A stretch of 64,000 nt of DNA from Vibrio aestuarianus (GCF_012395185.1 NZ_JAAZTU010000017.1:1-64000); one strand, 5' to 3'. Counted from the stretch's first letter, positions 19,342 through 30,959 are shown. Notes: generated from the letters alone by a model not told the origin. Program-made: numbers and translations.

Positions 19342-21396
19342 TTAGCCATTCTTCTTCAGTAGATTCGTTGCATCCTCCACACTGAGTGGGCGACCTAAAT
19401 AGTAACCTTGACCAAAATGGCAACCAATTTGGTCAAGGTAACTCATTTGTTTTTCATCCTCGATACCCTCAGCGGTAACAATCAGCGATAAGCTATTCCC
19501 CATCGCTAAAATGGCCGCGACAATGGCATTGCTTTCTTTATCATCGGGAATGTCATTGATAAACGAGCGATCGATTTTCAACTTTTGTAGTGGTAATCCT
19601 TTGAGGTAAGAAAGCGAAGAGTAGCCCGTACCAAAATCATCCAATGCGATACCCACCCCCAGTTCTGCAATTTGCTGCAAATCATGAATCGCTTTTTGCT
19701 TGTTTTCGATTAAAAAGCCTTCGGTGATTTCTATTTCTAGTTTATGGGCTGGGAGCTGTGATTCGCTGAGAATGCGGATCAACATTTCGATAAAATTACT
19801 CTGTTTAAGTTGTATTGCTGATACGTTCACGGATAACTTGTCTAACAGATATCCCGCATCGAGCCATTGTTTTGCTTGCTGGCAGGCGGTGCGTAAGACC
19901 CACTCACCAATTGATTGAATCGCACCGGTTTTTTCCGCCATAGGTATAAATTCGTCGGGTGATACTAAACCCAACTGAGGGTGATGCCAGCGAATGAGCG
20001 CTTCAAACCCGAGTAAGGTTTGATTGTGTAGATTAAATTGAGGCTGATACACTAAACTAAATTGCTTGAGTTCGACACCCTGATACAACGCCGATTGTAA
20101 GCGTACCCTTGATATGGCGACATCCGTTAGCTCCGGCGAATAAAACGCGTATCCATTACGACCATTCTTTTTCGCTAAATACATCGCTGTATCGGCATTT
20201 TTCAGTAGTGCTTCCGGTGTTTGTCCATCTTGAGGGTAATTTGCGATACCAATGCTGGTCGATAATCTTAAAGATTCTTCACCAAAGTCAAAATAGCGCT
20301 CAAAGACAGAAAAAATATTATCGAGGATCGGCACTAAAGATTGCTCTGGTGGTAGTTTTGTCAGCAAGATAACAAACTCGTCCCCACCAATTCTTGCAAT
20401 ATGGTCGGTTTTTTTCAGGCACAGCTTAAGACGGTTGGCAAGCTCAACTAAAACTTGGTCACCATAATAGTGGCCAAAGCTGTCATTAATGTGTTTGAAG
20501 TGGTCAATATCTAAAAATAAGGTAGCAAAATTGAGCTTCGTAATGTCATAGCGCTTAATTTGGTGGGCTATCTCTTGTAGTAAATTAGTCCGATTCGGTA
20601 ACTCTGTCAGTGGATCAAAATAGGCCATTTGCTCAAGTTTTGCTTCATGAGCTTTACGTAGAGAGATGTCTTCAAATACACATAGGTAGTTTTTCACCTG
20701 CTGGTGGTCATCGAAAACTGGGGTTATCGTTGAGAGCTGTGGGTAGAGAGAGCCATCTTTGCGACGGTTAAGAAATTCACCTTTCCACGATTTATTCTGC
20801 GAAAGGTTGTGCCATATTGCTTGATAAAAAGCGTCATCGTGATGACCTGAGCGTAAAATTCGAGGGTTACGACCGATGACTTCATCGGCTTGATAGCCTG
20901 TAATTGCGGTGAAGGCAGCATTGACATCAATAACATTGGCTTTGTCGTCAGTGATCATCACTCCTTCACGAGAGTGATTAAAAATTTGTGTGGTGAGGTT
21001 AAGTTGATTTTCTAACTGGCGGCGGCGGGTGACATTACGTGTCATGCCCATTGTCCCAAGTAATTGGCCATCTTCGCTATAGATGGGAGCCTTTATCGTT
21101 TCCAACCAGACTTCACTTTGATCGTTATCTGTCGATGAGCACTCTTCGACGACTAGCTGAGTTTTATTATCGATAACCCATTGATCTGCAGATATAAATT
21201 TCCGGGCCAATTCATCGTCAAACAATTGATAATCGTTTGATCCTAAAATTTGCTGCGTCGATAACCCCCATGCTTTTTCTACTGCCTTATTACACAGTAT
21301 ATAGTTACCATCTGGGCTTTTTAGCCAAGCGTGGTCTTCTAGACTGTCTAAGAACTCTTGTAGTTTTGGTAGAGTGTAGGTGATTTTATCTGGCAT
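19342..21396 (-). CDS. PAS-PAS-GGDEF-EAL cyclic-di-GMP protein
   Basis: 684 residues from the ATG at 21396. Two PAS domains (about 10-125 and 135-248), then GGDEF (about 260-420) and EAL (about 435-680). No membrane segment, so a cytosolic sensor. GGDEF at 337-341 is intact, but the inhibitory site RxxD is KxxD (328-331). The EAL domain keeps its catalytic set: EAL at 465-467, NVS, EIT-E, LDDFGTGYSS, KIDRSF, AEGIE and QGYYLG. Both synthesis and hydrolysis of c-di-GMP look possible; hydrolysis is best supported. Confidence 0.93.
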   Translation of the reverse strand: MPDKITYTLPKLQEFLDSLEDHAWLKSPDGNYILCNKAVEKAWGLSTQQILGSNDYQLFDDELARKFISADQWVIDNKTQLVVEECSSTDNDQSEVWLETIKAPIYSEDGQLLGTMGMTRNVTRRRQLENQLNLTTQIFNHSREGVMITDDKANVIDVNAAFTAITGYQADEVIGRNPRILRSGHHDDAFYQAIWHNLSQNKSWKGEFLNRRKDGSLYPQLSTITPVFDDHQQVKNYLCVFEDISLRKAHEAKLEQMAYFDPLTELPNRTNLLQEIAHQIKRYDITKLNFATLFLDIDHFKHINDSFGHYYGDQVLVELANRLKLCLKKTDHIARIGGDEFVILLTKLPPEQSLVPILDNIFSVFERYFDFGEESLRLSTSIGIANYPQDGQTPEALLKNADTAMYLAKKNGRNGYAFYSPELTDVAISRVRLQSALYQGVELKQFSLVYQPQFNLHNQTLLGFEALIRWHHPQLGLVSPDEFIPMAEKTGAIQSIGEWVLRTACQQAKQWLDAGYLLDKLSVNVSAIQLKQSNFIEMLIRILSESQLPAHKLEIEITEGFLIENKQKAIHDLQQIAELGVGIALDDFGTGYSSLSYLKGLPLQKLKIDRSFINDIPDDKESNAIVAAILAMGNSLSLIVTAEGIEDEKQMSYLDQIGCHFGQGYYLGRPLSVEDATNLLKKNG

Positions 21397-21500
21397 CGAC
21401 AATTCGTTCGCTCAGTTTGGTGACTCTATTTAGGATAGCAGAATCATACTTAGTAATATTGATACGACTATCATTGTTGTTGTTTTACTGACGATCAGCA

Positions 21501-22385
21501 CTAGCTCTTCTTTGTTTTGAACTGCTGAATTACTAAACCTGCAATAATCAGCACCAAACCAATAAGGGTGGTGGGGTGAATGGTTTCACCAATAATGGTA
21601 GCCAGTAATAGCAGTGAGATAAAAGGTGAAGCGAAAATGAGATTGCTGATCCTCGCGGTATTGGCCGTGAGCTTTAATGCACTTAACCACAGCACGAAGG
21701 TCACACCCATTTCAAATAAGCCGACATAAGTTACTGCGCTCCAACCTTTGATGGTGATCTGTTGCCAACTTGCCCCTTCATAGCAACTTAAGCCAATGGC
21801 AAACGGAATGGCGATTAGAAACCCCAGTAAAACCCCAATAACTGGGTCTGCGGTGTTTTTGGTATTGAGAATCCAGTAGCTTGCCCACAGTAGCGTCGAT
21901 AGTAATGCCAACCCAACACCAAGCGGGCTATCAAATTGCATGGCTAAAATATCGCCTTTAGTCGCGATGACGACGACTCCGAAATAGCTTAGTGCACAGG
22001 CAATCCAATCTTGTTTGCGAATGGTTTGCCCTAAAAAGACGGCTGCCATCAGGGTCAGTGTAATAGCCCAGCTGTAATTGATTGCCTGCGCTTGAGAGGC
22101 GGGCAGCAATGAATAGGCCTTAAACAAAATAAGGTAATATGCGAGAGGGTTGATTAGCCCAAGTAATAAGTAATACCAAGGGTTGGCGAGAAAGGTACTG
22201 ACGACTTGATTCAGTTTGCCTTGCACTGCACAAATCACCAATAGTGCCAAGCCTGAAACGATACTCGCAACGGTGAGCATTTGTATCGGAGTAAATTCTG
22301 CAAGAGTCAGTTTGAAAGCGGTGGCAACCGTTGACCACAATAATACGGCAGATAAACCAAAACCCAGTGCGCGTCGTTCGTCCAT
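21501..22385 (-). CDS. EamA-family (DMT) transporter
   Basis: 294 residues, ten hydrophobic segments in two EamA repeats. Start ERRALGFGLSAVLLWSTVATAFKLTL and the mid-protein LNPLAYYLILFKAYSLLPASQAQAINYSWA are typical of the family. Substrate unknown. It is divergent from rmuC across about 140 bases and is a different subgroup from the EamA gene at 14532. Confidence 0.88.
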   Translation of the reverse strand: MDERRALGFGLSAVLLWSTVATAFKLTLAEFTPIQMLTVASIVSGLALLVICAVQGKLNQVVSTFLANPWYYLLLGLINPLAYYLILFKAYSLLPASQAQAINYSWAITLTLMAAVFLGQTIRKQDWIACALSYFGVVVIATKGDILAMQFDSPLGVGLALLSTLLWASYWILNTKNTADPVIGVLLGFLIAIPFAIGLSCYEGASWQQITIKGWSAVTYVGLFEMGVTFVLWLSALKLTANTARISNLIFASPFISLLLLATIIGETIHPTTLIGLVLIIAGLVIQQFKTKKS

Positions 22386-22526
22386 GTATCCTCATTACAA
22401 TGATTGTTGAAATAGTGTTCAGCGGCGCAAGTCTATAGCTTGCTGTTAACTTGCACAAACTGGACATTTATCCAGTATCGAAATACCATTTAAGCATAAC
22501 TGATGAAATAGAGTTAAGCCGTTATT

Positions 22527-24071
22527 ATGCAATGGATTATTGAAAACCAAGTGTTAGCGCTTTCAACGTTAAGCAGTGCTGTGATCAGCGGCTCAGCGGT
22601 CGGTTGGTGGGTGAAACAAAAACTGAATCTAAAAAGCGAGTTATTGCAGCAGCAGATTGACACTAATAATGCGCATCATCAGCAGCAAATTACCGAGTTA
22701 AAACAAGCATTACAACAATCGCAACAAGAGTTAGATGAGCTAGACGAAGAGCGAGATAAAGCTGCGTTTGAGCTTAAACAGTCTCACGGTAAGTTGATGG
22801 CCGTAATGGAAAAATTGCGTTATTTCGAAGCAGTAAAACAAGAGCGGCAGCAGTATTCAAATGACTTAAACCAGATGCGAGAGCAGAAATCACAGCTCGA
22901 AGCGCAGTTACGCGAACAAGAAGCGCGCCATGAACAGCAAATTCAATCAAGCCAAGAAAAACTGCAACTGTTAGAGCGTGCTGAAGAGCGCTTAAAGCAA
23001 CAATTTGAACATTTAGCCAATCAATTGTTTGAAGCAAAAACGGCCAAAGTTGATCAACAAAATCGTCAAAGTTTAGAAGGTTTGCTCTCTCCGCTCAAAG
23101 AACAACTCGAAGGATTTAAGAAACAGGTCAATGACAGCTTTAACCATGAGGCCAAAGAGCGCCACACATTAGTTCATGAGCTGAAAAACCTGCAACGCCT
23201 CAATGAACAGATGACTAAAGAGGCGGTGAATCTAACTCAAGCACTTAAAGGTGATAATAAACAGCAAGGTAATTGGGGTGAGGTGGTGTTAGCCCGCGTG
23301 TTGGCCGAGTCAGGCCTGCGTGAAGGGCATGAATATCAAACCCAAGTCAGTTTGCAAAATGACGCCGGCAAGCGTTATCAACCAGATGTTATCGTCCATT
23401 TACCACACAATAAACAAGTGGTGATTGACTCGAAAATGGCTTTAGTGGCGTATGAACGTTACTTTAATGCCGAAACTGATACGCAGCGAGAGCGTGCATT
23501 AAGTGAGCATTTACTTGCACTGCGAGCTCATATAAAAGGGTTGGGACAAAAAGATTATCATCAACTTAAGGGGCTTCAGAGCCTAGATTATGTGTTGATG
23601 TTTATTCCGGTTGAACCTGCTTTTCAGGTGGCGATTCAAGCTGACCCTAGTTTGGTTAAAGACGCCATGGAGCAAAATATTATTTTAGTCAGCCCAACCA
23701 CATTATTAGTGGCGCTACGTACTATTGATAATTTATGGCGCAATGACAGACAAAATCAAAACGCGCAATTAATTGCCGAACGAGCCAGCAAACTCTATGA
23801 CAAACTGCGTTTATTTGTCGATGATATGGAAGGCTTAGGTGGGGCATTGGATCGCGCTAACCAAAGCTATCAAGGGGCGATGAATAAGCTGGCGACAGGG
23901 CGTGGTAATGCCATTCGTCAAGCTGAAAGCTTCAAACAGCTCGGCGTTGAAATTAAACGTTCGATCAGTAGCGAATGGGCAGAACAATCGCAAAATGAGG
24001 CATTGACTGAAAATGCCAAGCAAAATGGGCCGTTAGTAGAAAGACATCAAGCTGAGGATAAAGTAAACTAA
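22527..24071 (+). CDS. rmuC: DNA recombination protein RmuC
   Basis: 514 residues. One N-terminal membrane segment (about 8-28), a long Gln/Glu-rich coiled coil (about 30-165), then the RmuC domain (about 200-440) with QGNWGEVVLARVLAESGLREGHEYQTQ and VIDSKMALVAYERYF, which resemble a restriction-endonuclease-like core. In E. coli RmuC limits inversions at short inverted repeats. It heads the conserved order rmuC-ubiE-ubiJ-ubiB. Confidence 0.95.
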   Translation: MQWIIENQVLALSTLSSAVISGSAVGWWVKQKLNLKSELLQQQIDTNNAHHQQQITELKQALQQSQQELDELDEERDKAAFELKQSHGKLMAVMEKLRYFEAVKQERQQYSNDLNQMREQKSQLEAQLREQEARHEQQIQSSQEKLQLLERAEERLKQQFEHLANQLFEAKTAKVDQQNRQSLEGLLSPLKEQLEGFKKQVNDSFNHEAKERHTLVHELKNLQRLNEQMTKEAVNLTQALKGDNKQQGNWGEVVLARVLAESGLREGHEYQTQVSLQNDAGKRYQPDVIVHLPHNKQVVIDSKMALVAYERYFNAETDTQRERALSEHLLALRAHIKGLGQKDYHQLKGLQSLDYVLMFIPVEPAFQVAIQADPSLVKDAMEQNIILVSPTTLLVALRTIDNLWRNDRQNQNAQLIAERASKLYDKLRLFVDDMEGLGGALDRANQSYQGAMNKLATGRGNAIRQAESFKQLGVEIKRSISSEWAEQSQNEALTENAKQNGPLVERHQAEDKVN

Positions 24072-24119
24072 TCGCCCGCAGTAGCCTATAACAACACGTG
24101 CTGCCTAAGAGGAATCATA

Positions 24120-24902
24120 ATGACGGATACAAGCGTGCAATCAAAAACAGCGTTAGAGACAACCAATACCACTCACTTTGGTTTTGAAACCGTAGCGAAA
24201 GAAGAAAAAGTGGCCAAAGTGGCACAAGTTTTTCACTCTGTTGCTACCAAATACGACATTATGAATGATCTGATGTCGGGTGGTATTCATCGTTTATGGA
24301 AGCGTTTCACGATTGATTGCAGTGGCGCTCGCCCTGGGCAACGTATTTTGGATCTCGGTGGTGGTACGGGCGATTTAACCGCAAAATTTTCTCGTATTGT
24401 TGGTGATAAAGGTCATGTGATTCTGGCAGATATCAACAATTCAATGCTGAATGTTGGGCGCGATAAACTGCGTGATAACGGTATCGTGGGTAATGTGCAT
24501 TACGTGCAAGCCAATGCGGAAGAATTGCCGTTTCCTGATAATTATTTTGATTGCATTACCATTAGCTTTTGTTTGCGTAATGTGACCGATAAAGACAAAG
24601 CATTGAGCTCAATGTTCCGCGTATTGAAGCCGGGCGGTCGCTTATTAGTATTGGAATTCTCTAAGCCCATTCTTGATCCATTGTCGAAAGTATATGATGC
24701 ATACTCCTTCCATTTATTGCCGAAAATAGGCCAGATTATCGCTAATGATGCCGACAGTTACCGTTACTTAGCGGAATCTATCCGCATGCACCCCGATCAA
24801 GAAACCTTGAAAGGGATGATGGATGAAGCCGGCTTTGAGCAAACCAGTTACTACAACTTAACGGGCGGTATTGTAGCGCTGCACCGTGGTTATAAATTCT
24901 AA
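24120..24902 (+). CDS. ubiE: ubiquinone/menaquinone C-methyltransferase UbiE
   Basis: 260 residues. It methylates the quinone ring in both ubiquinone and menaquinone synthesis, using SAM. The SAM loop is [15 protein letters not shown] (about 76-90). Family motifs [18 protein letters not shown] and [13 protein letters not shown] plus [13 protein letters not shown] are present. AAGAGGAAT precedes the ATG. First of three clustered ubiquinone genes. Confidence 0.97.
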   Translation: MTDTSVQSKTALETTNTTHFGFETVAKEEKVAKVAQVFHSVATKYDIMNDLMSGGIHRLWKRFTIDCSGARPGQRILDLGGGTGDLTAKFSRIVGDKGHVILADINNSMLNVGRDKLRDNGIVGNVHYVQANAEELPFPDNYFDCITISFCLRNVTDKDKALSSMFRVLKPGGRLLVLEFSKPILDPLSKVYDAYSFHLLPKIGQIIANDADSYRYLAESIRMHPDQETLKGMMDEAGFEQTSYYNLTGGIVALHRGYKF

Positions 24903-24911
24903 GGATTGAGC

Positions 24912-25517
24912 ATGCCGTTTGAGCTTTTAGTGACAGCCGCAATTGAAACGACACTCAACACGTTAATTCAAGACGATCCACAATTGGGTCGTCGTTTATC
25001 ACGCCTAAAAGGGCAAGTGATCCAAGTTCATCTCAAAGAACTCAACAAAACGTTGACCTTTATTTTTAGTCAGCAAATTGATGTTTTAGCTGACTATGAA
25101 GGCCTGCCAGACTGCTATCTCTCGCTTAATTTGTCTGTTTTGCCGCAATTGCGTGAACAAGCCAATATCACCCAGTTGATCAAGCAAGATAAATTGGTGT
25201 TGGAAGGCGATATTCAATTGGCGCAAAAATTTGCGCAACTGATGACAGATTGCAAGCCTGATGTTGAAGAGTGGTTGTCGCGTGTCACTGGAGATGTGGT
25301 TGCTCACACCTTGGTTCAAGGTTTTAAAAACGCAGGCCAGCTATTGCAAGCGCAAGCTTCTAAACAGCGAAATCATATGGCTCAAGTTTTGACTGAAGAG
25401 TGGCGTTTATTTCCTGGTTCGTTAGAAGTGGCACATTTTTGTGATCAAGTCGATGACATAAAAAGCCAGGCCGCGCGTATAGAAGTAAAAATTCAACAAT
25501 TGTTGGAGCAAGCATGA
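24912..25517 (+). CDS. ubiJ: ubiquinone biosynthesis accessory factor UbiJ
   Basis: 201 residues from the ATG at 24912, with AAGGA 8 bases upstream. An SCP2 lipid-binding domain covers about 15-115 and a coiled tail ends [17 protein letters not shown]. UbiJ binds the quinone intermediate in the soluble Ubi metabolon together with UbiK, encoded here at 43210. It overlaps ubiB by 4 bases (ATGA), so translation is coupled. Confidence 0.93.
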   Translation: MPFELLVTAAIETTLNTLIQDDPQLGRRLSRLKGQVIQVHLKELNKTLTFIFSQQIDVLADYEGLPDCYLSLNLSVLPQLREQANITQLIKQDKLVLEGDIQLAQKFAQLMTDCKPDVEEWLSRVTGDVVAHTLVQGFKNAGQLLQAQASKQRNHMAQVLTEEWRLFPGSLEVAHFCDQVDDIKSQAARIEVKIQQLLEQA

Positions 25518-27148
25518 CCCCAACCGAATGGAAGCGTTTATACCGAATCATTAAAGTTCAATTGGAATATGGTTTAGATGAACTCCTGCCAGAGCACCAG
25601 TTAACGAAAGCTCCGATACTGGCACGTAAAGGTCTGTTCTGGATTAAAAATCGCCATCCTGATAAACCATTAGGTGAGCGATTGCGTTTAGCACTACAAG
25701 AGCTTGGCCCGGTGTGGATTAAGTTTGGACAGATGATGTCTACACGGCGTGATCTTTTCCCGCCACATATCGCAGACCAACTCGCGTTATTGCAAGATAA
25801 AGTGGCACCTTTTGATGGCGCATTAGCGAAACTTCAGATGGAAAAAGCGCTAGGTGGCAGCCTTGAAACTTGGTTTGATGATTTTGATATTGAACCGCTC
25901 GCTTCCGCTTCAATTGCGCAAGTGCATACGGCAAAACTTAAATCGTCAGGGCGGGAAATCGTACTAAAAGTGATTCGCCCTGATATTCAGCCTGTCATTG
26001 ATGCAGATATCAAACTCATGTACCGCATGGCACGCATTGTCGCCAAAGCCTTACCGGAAGCTCGACGACTCAAGCCTGTTGAAGTTGTACGTGAGTACGA
26101 CAAAACCCTTCGTGATGAACTCGACCTACGTCGTGAGGCAGCCAATGCCATTCAACTGCGTCGCAACTTTGAAAATAGCGAAGAATTATACGTACCAGAA
26201 ATTATTCCTGACTTTAGTAATAAAACTGTCATGGTTTCTGAGCGAATATACGGCATCCAGGTTTCAGACATTGCAGGGTTACAAGCCAATGGCACCAATA
26301 TGAAACTTTTGGCGGAACGTGGCGTGAGCGTATTTTTCACTCAAGTTTTCCGCGACAGTTTCTTTCATGCAGATATGCACCCTGGTAATGTGTTCGTCAA
26401 CCCAGAAAACCCAGAAAACCCACAGTGGATAGGGTTAGATTGTGGCATTGTTGGTACGTTAAATAGTGAAGACAAACGTTACTTAGCTGAGAATTTTCTT
26501 GCCTTTTTTAACCGCGACTATCGCCGGGTTGCACAATTGCATGTTGATTCAGGATGGGTTCCACGTGAAACCAACATTGATGAATTTGAATTTGCGATTC
26601 GCATTGTGTGCGAGCCAATTTTTGCCAAACCACTATGCGAAATTTCATTTGGCCATGTGTTGCTAAACCTATTTAACACAGCTCGTCGTTTCAATATGGA
26701 AGTGCAACCGCAGTTGGTGCTACTGCAAAAAACCTTGTTGTATGTTGAAGGGTTAGGACGGCAACTGTACCCACAATTAGATTTGTGGCAAACAGCGAAA
26801 CCATTTTTAGAAAAATGGATGATGAATCAAGTTGGACCACAAGCGTTAATTAATGCGCTGAAAGACCGAGCACCATTTTGGGTCGAAAAATTACCAGAAT
26901 TGCCTGAGCTTCTTTACGATAGCCTCAGACAAGCTAAAGCAATGAACCAACGAATGGATCAGTTTTATCAGGGTTACTGTGACACTAAGCGTCAACAGGC
27001 GACTGGGAAGTTTTTATTTGGCATTGGTGCCACTTTAATCGTATGCTCGGCAATATTAGTCAACAGTATTTACCAGCCATTGTCACTGACAGTAGGGCTT
27101 GTGGGTATCACATTTTGGCTGTTTAGCTGGCGAGCTTATCGTCAATAA
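25514..27148 (+). CDS. ubiB: ubiquinone biosynthesis ATPase/kinase-like UbiB
   Basis: 544 residues, ABC1/ADCK/UbiB family of atypical kinases. The hallmark KxGQ motif is in [13 protein letters not shown] (about 72-84), the Ala-rich loop in [12 protein letters not shown], and the catalytic region in [13 protein letters not shown] and IGLDCGIVG. Two hydrophobic helices lie at the C terminus (about 497-540), anchoring it to the inner membrane. UbiB couples ATP hydrolysis to ubiquinone synthesis. A parS-like sequence lies inside at 26557-26572. Confidence 0.96.
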   Translation: MTPTEWKRLYRIIKVQLEYGLDELLPEHQLTKAPILARKGLFWIKNRHPDKPLGERLRLALQELGPVWIKFGQMMSTRRDLFPPHIADQLALLQDKVAPFDGALAKLQMEKALGGSLETWFDDFDIEPLASASIAQVHTAKLKSSGREIVLKVIRPDIQPVIDADIKLMYRMARIVAKALPEARRLKPVEVVREYDKTLRDELDLRREAANAIQLRRNFENSEELYVPEIIPDFSNKTVMVSERIYGIQVSDIAGLQANGTNMKLLAERGVSVFFTQVFRDSFFHADMHPGNVFVNPENPENPQWIGLDCGIVGTLNSEDKRYLAENFLAFFNRDYRRVAQLHVDSGWVPRETNIDEFEFAIRIVCEPIFAKPLCEISFGHVLLNLFNTARRFNMEVQPQLVLLQKTLLYVEGLGRQLYPQLDLWQTAKPFLEKWMMNQVGPQALINALKDRAPFWVEKLPELPELLYDSLRQAKAMNQRMDQFYQGYCDTKRQQATGKFLFGIGATLIVCSAILVNSIYQPLSLTVGLVGITFWLFSWRAYRQ

Positions 27149-27202
27149 GCGGTAAGCTCTAAGAATTGTTATTTTGTTTAAAAAATCCCCGAGGTAAAGA
27201 AA

Positions 27203-27439
27203 ATGGGCGGTATCAGTATCTGGCAACTTCTTATCATTGCGGTAATTGTTGTATTGCTATTTGGAACGAAAAAATTACGCGGCATTGGCGGTGATTTAGG
27301 CGGTGCAGTTAAAGGCTTTAAAAAAGCCATGAGTGAAGATGAACCTGCGAAAAAAGATGCAGACTTTGAACCTAAAAACTTAGATCAGCAGAAAACGGAA
27401 GCGACTGCTGAAACTAAAAAAGATAAAGAGCAGGCATAA
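27203..27439 (+). CDS. tatA: twin-arginine translocase subunit TatA
   Basis: 78 residues: a short membrane helix (about 5-21), the hinge and amphipathic helix [26 protein letters not shown], and a charged tail. TatA multimers form the variable pore through which folded twin-arginine substrates cross the inner membrane. The FGTKKL motif distinguishes it from TatB. It is followed 3 bases later by tatB. Confidence 0.96.
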   Translation: MGGISIWQLLIIAVIVVLLFGTKKLRGIGGDLGGAVKGFKKAMSEDEPAKKDADFEPKNLDQQKTEATAETKKDKEQA

Positions 27440-27442
27440 CAC

Positions 27443-27841
27443 GTGTTTGATATCGGTTTCTGGGAACTGGTATTAATATCTGTTGTTGCGCTGGTGGTTC
27501 TTGGGCCTGAACGTTTGCCTCATGCGATTCGCAGCGTGGCTAAATTTGTCAGTACTGCAAAGAACATGGCAAACAGTGTGAAAGATGAATTAGCACACGA
27601 GCTTAAAGTTCAAGAACTGCAAGATAACTTGCGTAAAGCTGAGCAAATGGGGATGGAAGATTTATCTCCAGAACTTAAGTCTTCAGTGGAGCAGTTAAAA
27701 CAAGCTGCGCAAGATGTTCAGCGACCTTATGCGAATCCATCACCTTCAGATGTAGCATCAGAACGTAGTGAAGATATCGTTGAAGCCACTCCCTCTTCAA
27801 CGGATTCGCAGCCAGCAACGGCAGATAAGAAAGCCGATTAG
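27443..27841 (+). CDS. tatB: twin-arginine translocase subunit TatB
   Basis: 132 residues starting at GTG (27443), next to the tatA stop. The N terminus [29 protein letters not shown] is typical TatB, with the LGPERLP hinge. A long charged helix follows and the tail is Ser/Asp rich. TatB with TatC forms the receptor for twin-arginine signal peptides. A hairpin separates it from tatC. Confidence 0.96.
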   Translation: MFDIGFWELVLISVVALVVLGPERLPHAIRSVAKFVSTAKNMANSVKDELAHELKVQELQDNLRKAEQMGMEDLSPELKSSVEQLKQAAQDVQRPYANPSPSDVASERSEDIVEATPSSTDSQPATADKKAD

Positions 27842-27850
27842 TCTCTATTG

Positions 27851-27884
27851 GAGGAGTTACTGCTGCGGCTGTAGCTCCTCTTTT
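27851..27884 (+). terminator. hairpin between tatB and tatC
   Basis: GAGGAGtTAC...GTAgCTCCTC followed by TTTT, in the 66-base gap between tatB and tatC. It looks like a partial terminator or attenuator within the operon, which could lower TatC relative to TatA and TatB. Confidence 0.6.
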
Positions 27885-27907
27885 GATCTATTTATATGAG
27901 GTTCGAT

Positions 27908-28651
27908 ATGTCTTCTGCTGAGCAGACGCAGCCTTTAATTAGCCATTTGTTGGAATTACGAGACCGGTTATTGCGAGCGATTGCCGCCGTGATCGTTATT
28001 TTTATCGGCTTGGTGTATTTTTCGAGCGATATCTATGATTTTGTCTCTAAACCGTTGGTAGAGCGTTTGCCCGAAGGGGCAACCATGATTGCTACCGATG
28101 TTGCATCGCCGTTTTTTACCCCCTTAAAATTAACCTTGATTGCCTCAGTATTCATTGCGGTGCCATTTATCTTGTATCAAGTTTGGGCGTTTGTTGCTCC
28201 AGGCTTGTATAAGCATGAGCGCCGCTTAGTGATGCCTTTGATGTTTTCCAGTTCACTGTTGTTTTACTGTGGCGTCGCTTTTGCCTATTTTGTGGTGTTT
28301 CCGTTGGTGTTTGGGTTTTTTACCGCGATATCTTTAGGAGGAGTTGAATTTGCGACCGATATTTCGAGTTATCTGGATTTCGTTTTAGCGCTCTTTTTAG
28401 CTTTTGGTATTGCCTTTGAAGTACCCGTTGCCATTATTTTATTGTGTTGGACTGGTGCGACTGATCCTAAGACTTTAGGTGAAAAACGCCCTTATATTAT
28501 TGTTGGAGCATTTGTCGTCGGTATGCTTCTGACGCCACCAGACTTAGTGTCACAAACCTTACTTGCGATACCAATGTGTTTGTTGTTTGAAGTTGGATTA
28601 TTCTTTGCACGTTTTTATGTGCGTAAAGAGAGTGATGAAGAGCAACAATAA
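27908..28651 (+). CDS. tatC: twin-arginine translocase subunit TatC
   Basis: 247 residues from the ATG at 27908, preceded by GAGG; an ATG at 27896 is also open. Six membrane segments. The N-terminal signature [17 protein letters not shown] contains the conserved Glu of the signal-peptide site, and FRxxP-like loops follow ([10 protein letters not shown], then [12 protein letters not shown]). TatC recognises the twin-arginine motif. Last gene of the tat cluster. Confidence 0.96.
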   Translation: MSSAEQTQPLISHLLELRDRLLRAIAAVIVIFIGLVYFSSDIYDFVSKPLVERLPEGATMIATDVASPFFTPLKLTLIASVFIAVPFILYQVWAFVAPGLYKHERRLVMPLMFSSSLLFYCGVAFAYFVVFPLVFGFFTAISLGGVEFATDISSYLDFVLALFLAFGIAFEVPVAIILLCWTGATDPKTLGEKRPYIIVGAFVVGMLLTPPDLVSQTLLAIPMCLLFEVGLFFARFYVRKESDEEQQ

Positions 28652-28675
28652 AAAAGAAAGCATATCGTTGAATAA

Positions 28676-28704
28676 AAAAAAGCGGCAGATTTGCCGCTTT
28701 TTTA
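28676..28704. terminator. bidirectional terminator between tatC and TatD gene
   Basis: AAAAAGCGGCAgatTTGCCGCTTTTTT, with A and T runs on both sides, between converging genes. Confidence 0.9.
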
Positions 28705-28717
28705 TCTCATAGATTAT

Positions 28718-29479
28718 TTAAATAGCAAATAATGAGTTTGCGTTTAGATTGGTAATGGTTTGAATTTCATCCAACGACCTATCGGTTAACTGTGCGACAC
28801 GCTGAGCGACTAACTGCGTGTAAGCGGGCTCATTACGTTTCCCTCTGTGTGGAACGGGTGCCAGATAAGGGCAGTCGGTCTCAAGTATCACCCACTGTAA
28901 ATTTAACTGTGGAATCACCACATCCATTCCACCATTTTTGAAGGTAGAGACTCCTCCAAGGCCAAGGTGGAATCCTAAATCGTTAATTGCCTTTGCCTCT
29001 TCAATGCTACCGCCAAAGCAATGAAATACACCCGTTAGTGATCCATCTTGTTCTTTGGCGAGTAACTGTAAAGTTTCGTTGATTGAATCACGGGTATGAA
29101 TTACAACAGGTAAATCACGCTCTTTGGCCCAGTTGAGTTGGGTAATAAAGGCCTTCTCTTGTTGAGCTTTGAAGGTTTTATCCCAGTATAAATCGATACC
29201 GATTTCTCCCACGGCGATAAAAGGGTGTTTATCAAACCATGACTCAATCACAGTCAGCGTTTGTTCCACATTTTCATCGACATAGCAAGGGTGAAGCCCC
29301 ATCATTGAATGACAAATGTCAGGGTAGGCCGCTTCGGTTGCTAGCATCGGTTGGATAGAGTCGAGATTGATATTTGGTAGTAGTATTTTTTCAATCCCTT
29401 GTGCTTTAGCGCGTTGCACGACTTCATCTCGATCGTGATCAAATTCAGCAGCATAAATATGGGCATGGGTATCAATCAT
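28718..29479 (-). CDS. TatD-family metal-dependent hydrolase
   Basis: 253 residues, amidohydrolase-type TIM barrel. Metal ligands are visible: MIDTHAHIY (H5, H7), AVGEIGIDLYW (Glu), PVVIHTRDS (His), GVFHCFGGS (His) and LETDCPYLAPVPHRGKRNEP (Asp). TatD proteins are DNases or deoxyribonucleases in several bacteria and are not part of the Tat pore despite the name. Here it converges on tatC and is transcribed apart from it. The subgroup is closer to YcfH/YabD-like proteins in feel, which I cannot verify. Confidence 0.9.
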   Translation of the reverse strand: MIDTHAHIYAAEFDHDRDEVVQRAKAQGIEKILLPNINLDSIQPMLATEAAYPDICHSMMGLHPCYVDENVEQTLTVIESWFDKHPFIAVGEIGIDLYWDKTFKAQQEKAFITQLNWAKERDLPVVIHTRDSINETLQLLAKEQDGSLTGVFHCFGGSIEEAKAINDLGFHLGLGGVSTFKNGGMDVVIPQLNLQWVILETDCPYLAPVPHRGKRNEPAYTQLVAQRVAQLTDRSLDEIQTITNLNANSLFAI

Positions 29480-29643
29480 GGTCTGTCTCTATCAATAAGA
29501 AATATTCTGAGAGTATACGTAAGTGTGAGCCTGAGATCATTTTTCTGATTTTTGTAGATTGCCGCTAGCGTCACAAAGCGAGAGTGATATGATTTCGCCA
29601 CACTTGATCAACAGCGGTGCTAAAGAAAGATCGCTTTCTTTGA

Positions 29644-30717
<1,074 letters not shown>

Positions 30718-30736
30718 TATTGATCATACATTTCTA

Positions 30737-30795
30737 GGCTGACTTTATCCCCTTCCTACTCTAAGTTGTTTGGGTATAGGTCAGCTTTTTTATTT
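30737..30795 (+). terminator. terminator after hemB
   Basis: GGCTGAC ... GTCAGC stem with a long loop, followed by TTTTTTATTT, 20 bases past the hemB stop. Confidence 0.6.
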
Positions 30796-30923
30796 CCTGA
30801 AAATTCCCGCATTGACTGTTGTTAATTGTATGAAAAGTAAGATGAATATCCCTTTTCTCTATTGAGCTTATCATTGTGTTTGTGCCGATATAAAAAATAA
30901 ATGATATTTTTTCTCATTTAAAC

Positions 30924-30951
30924 TTGATAATTAAATGAGAATCATTATTAT
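30924..30951 (+). promoter_or_regulatory. Fur box over the ryhB promoter
   Basis: AAATGAGAATCATTATTATT (30933-30952) matches the Fur consensus core (AATGATAATCATTAT) with one main mismatch and sits between and over a TTGATA -35 (30924) and a TATTAT -10 (30946). A second, weaker AATGATA-type stretch lies just upstream (30900). Iron-bound Fur would block transcription of the RNA below. Confidence 0.88.
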
Positions 30952-30959
30952 TAACTTTG

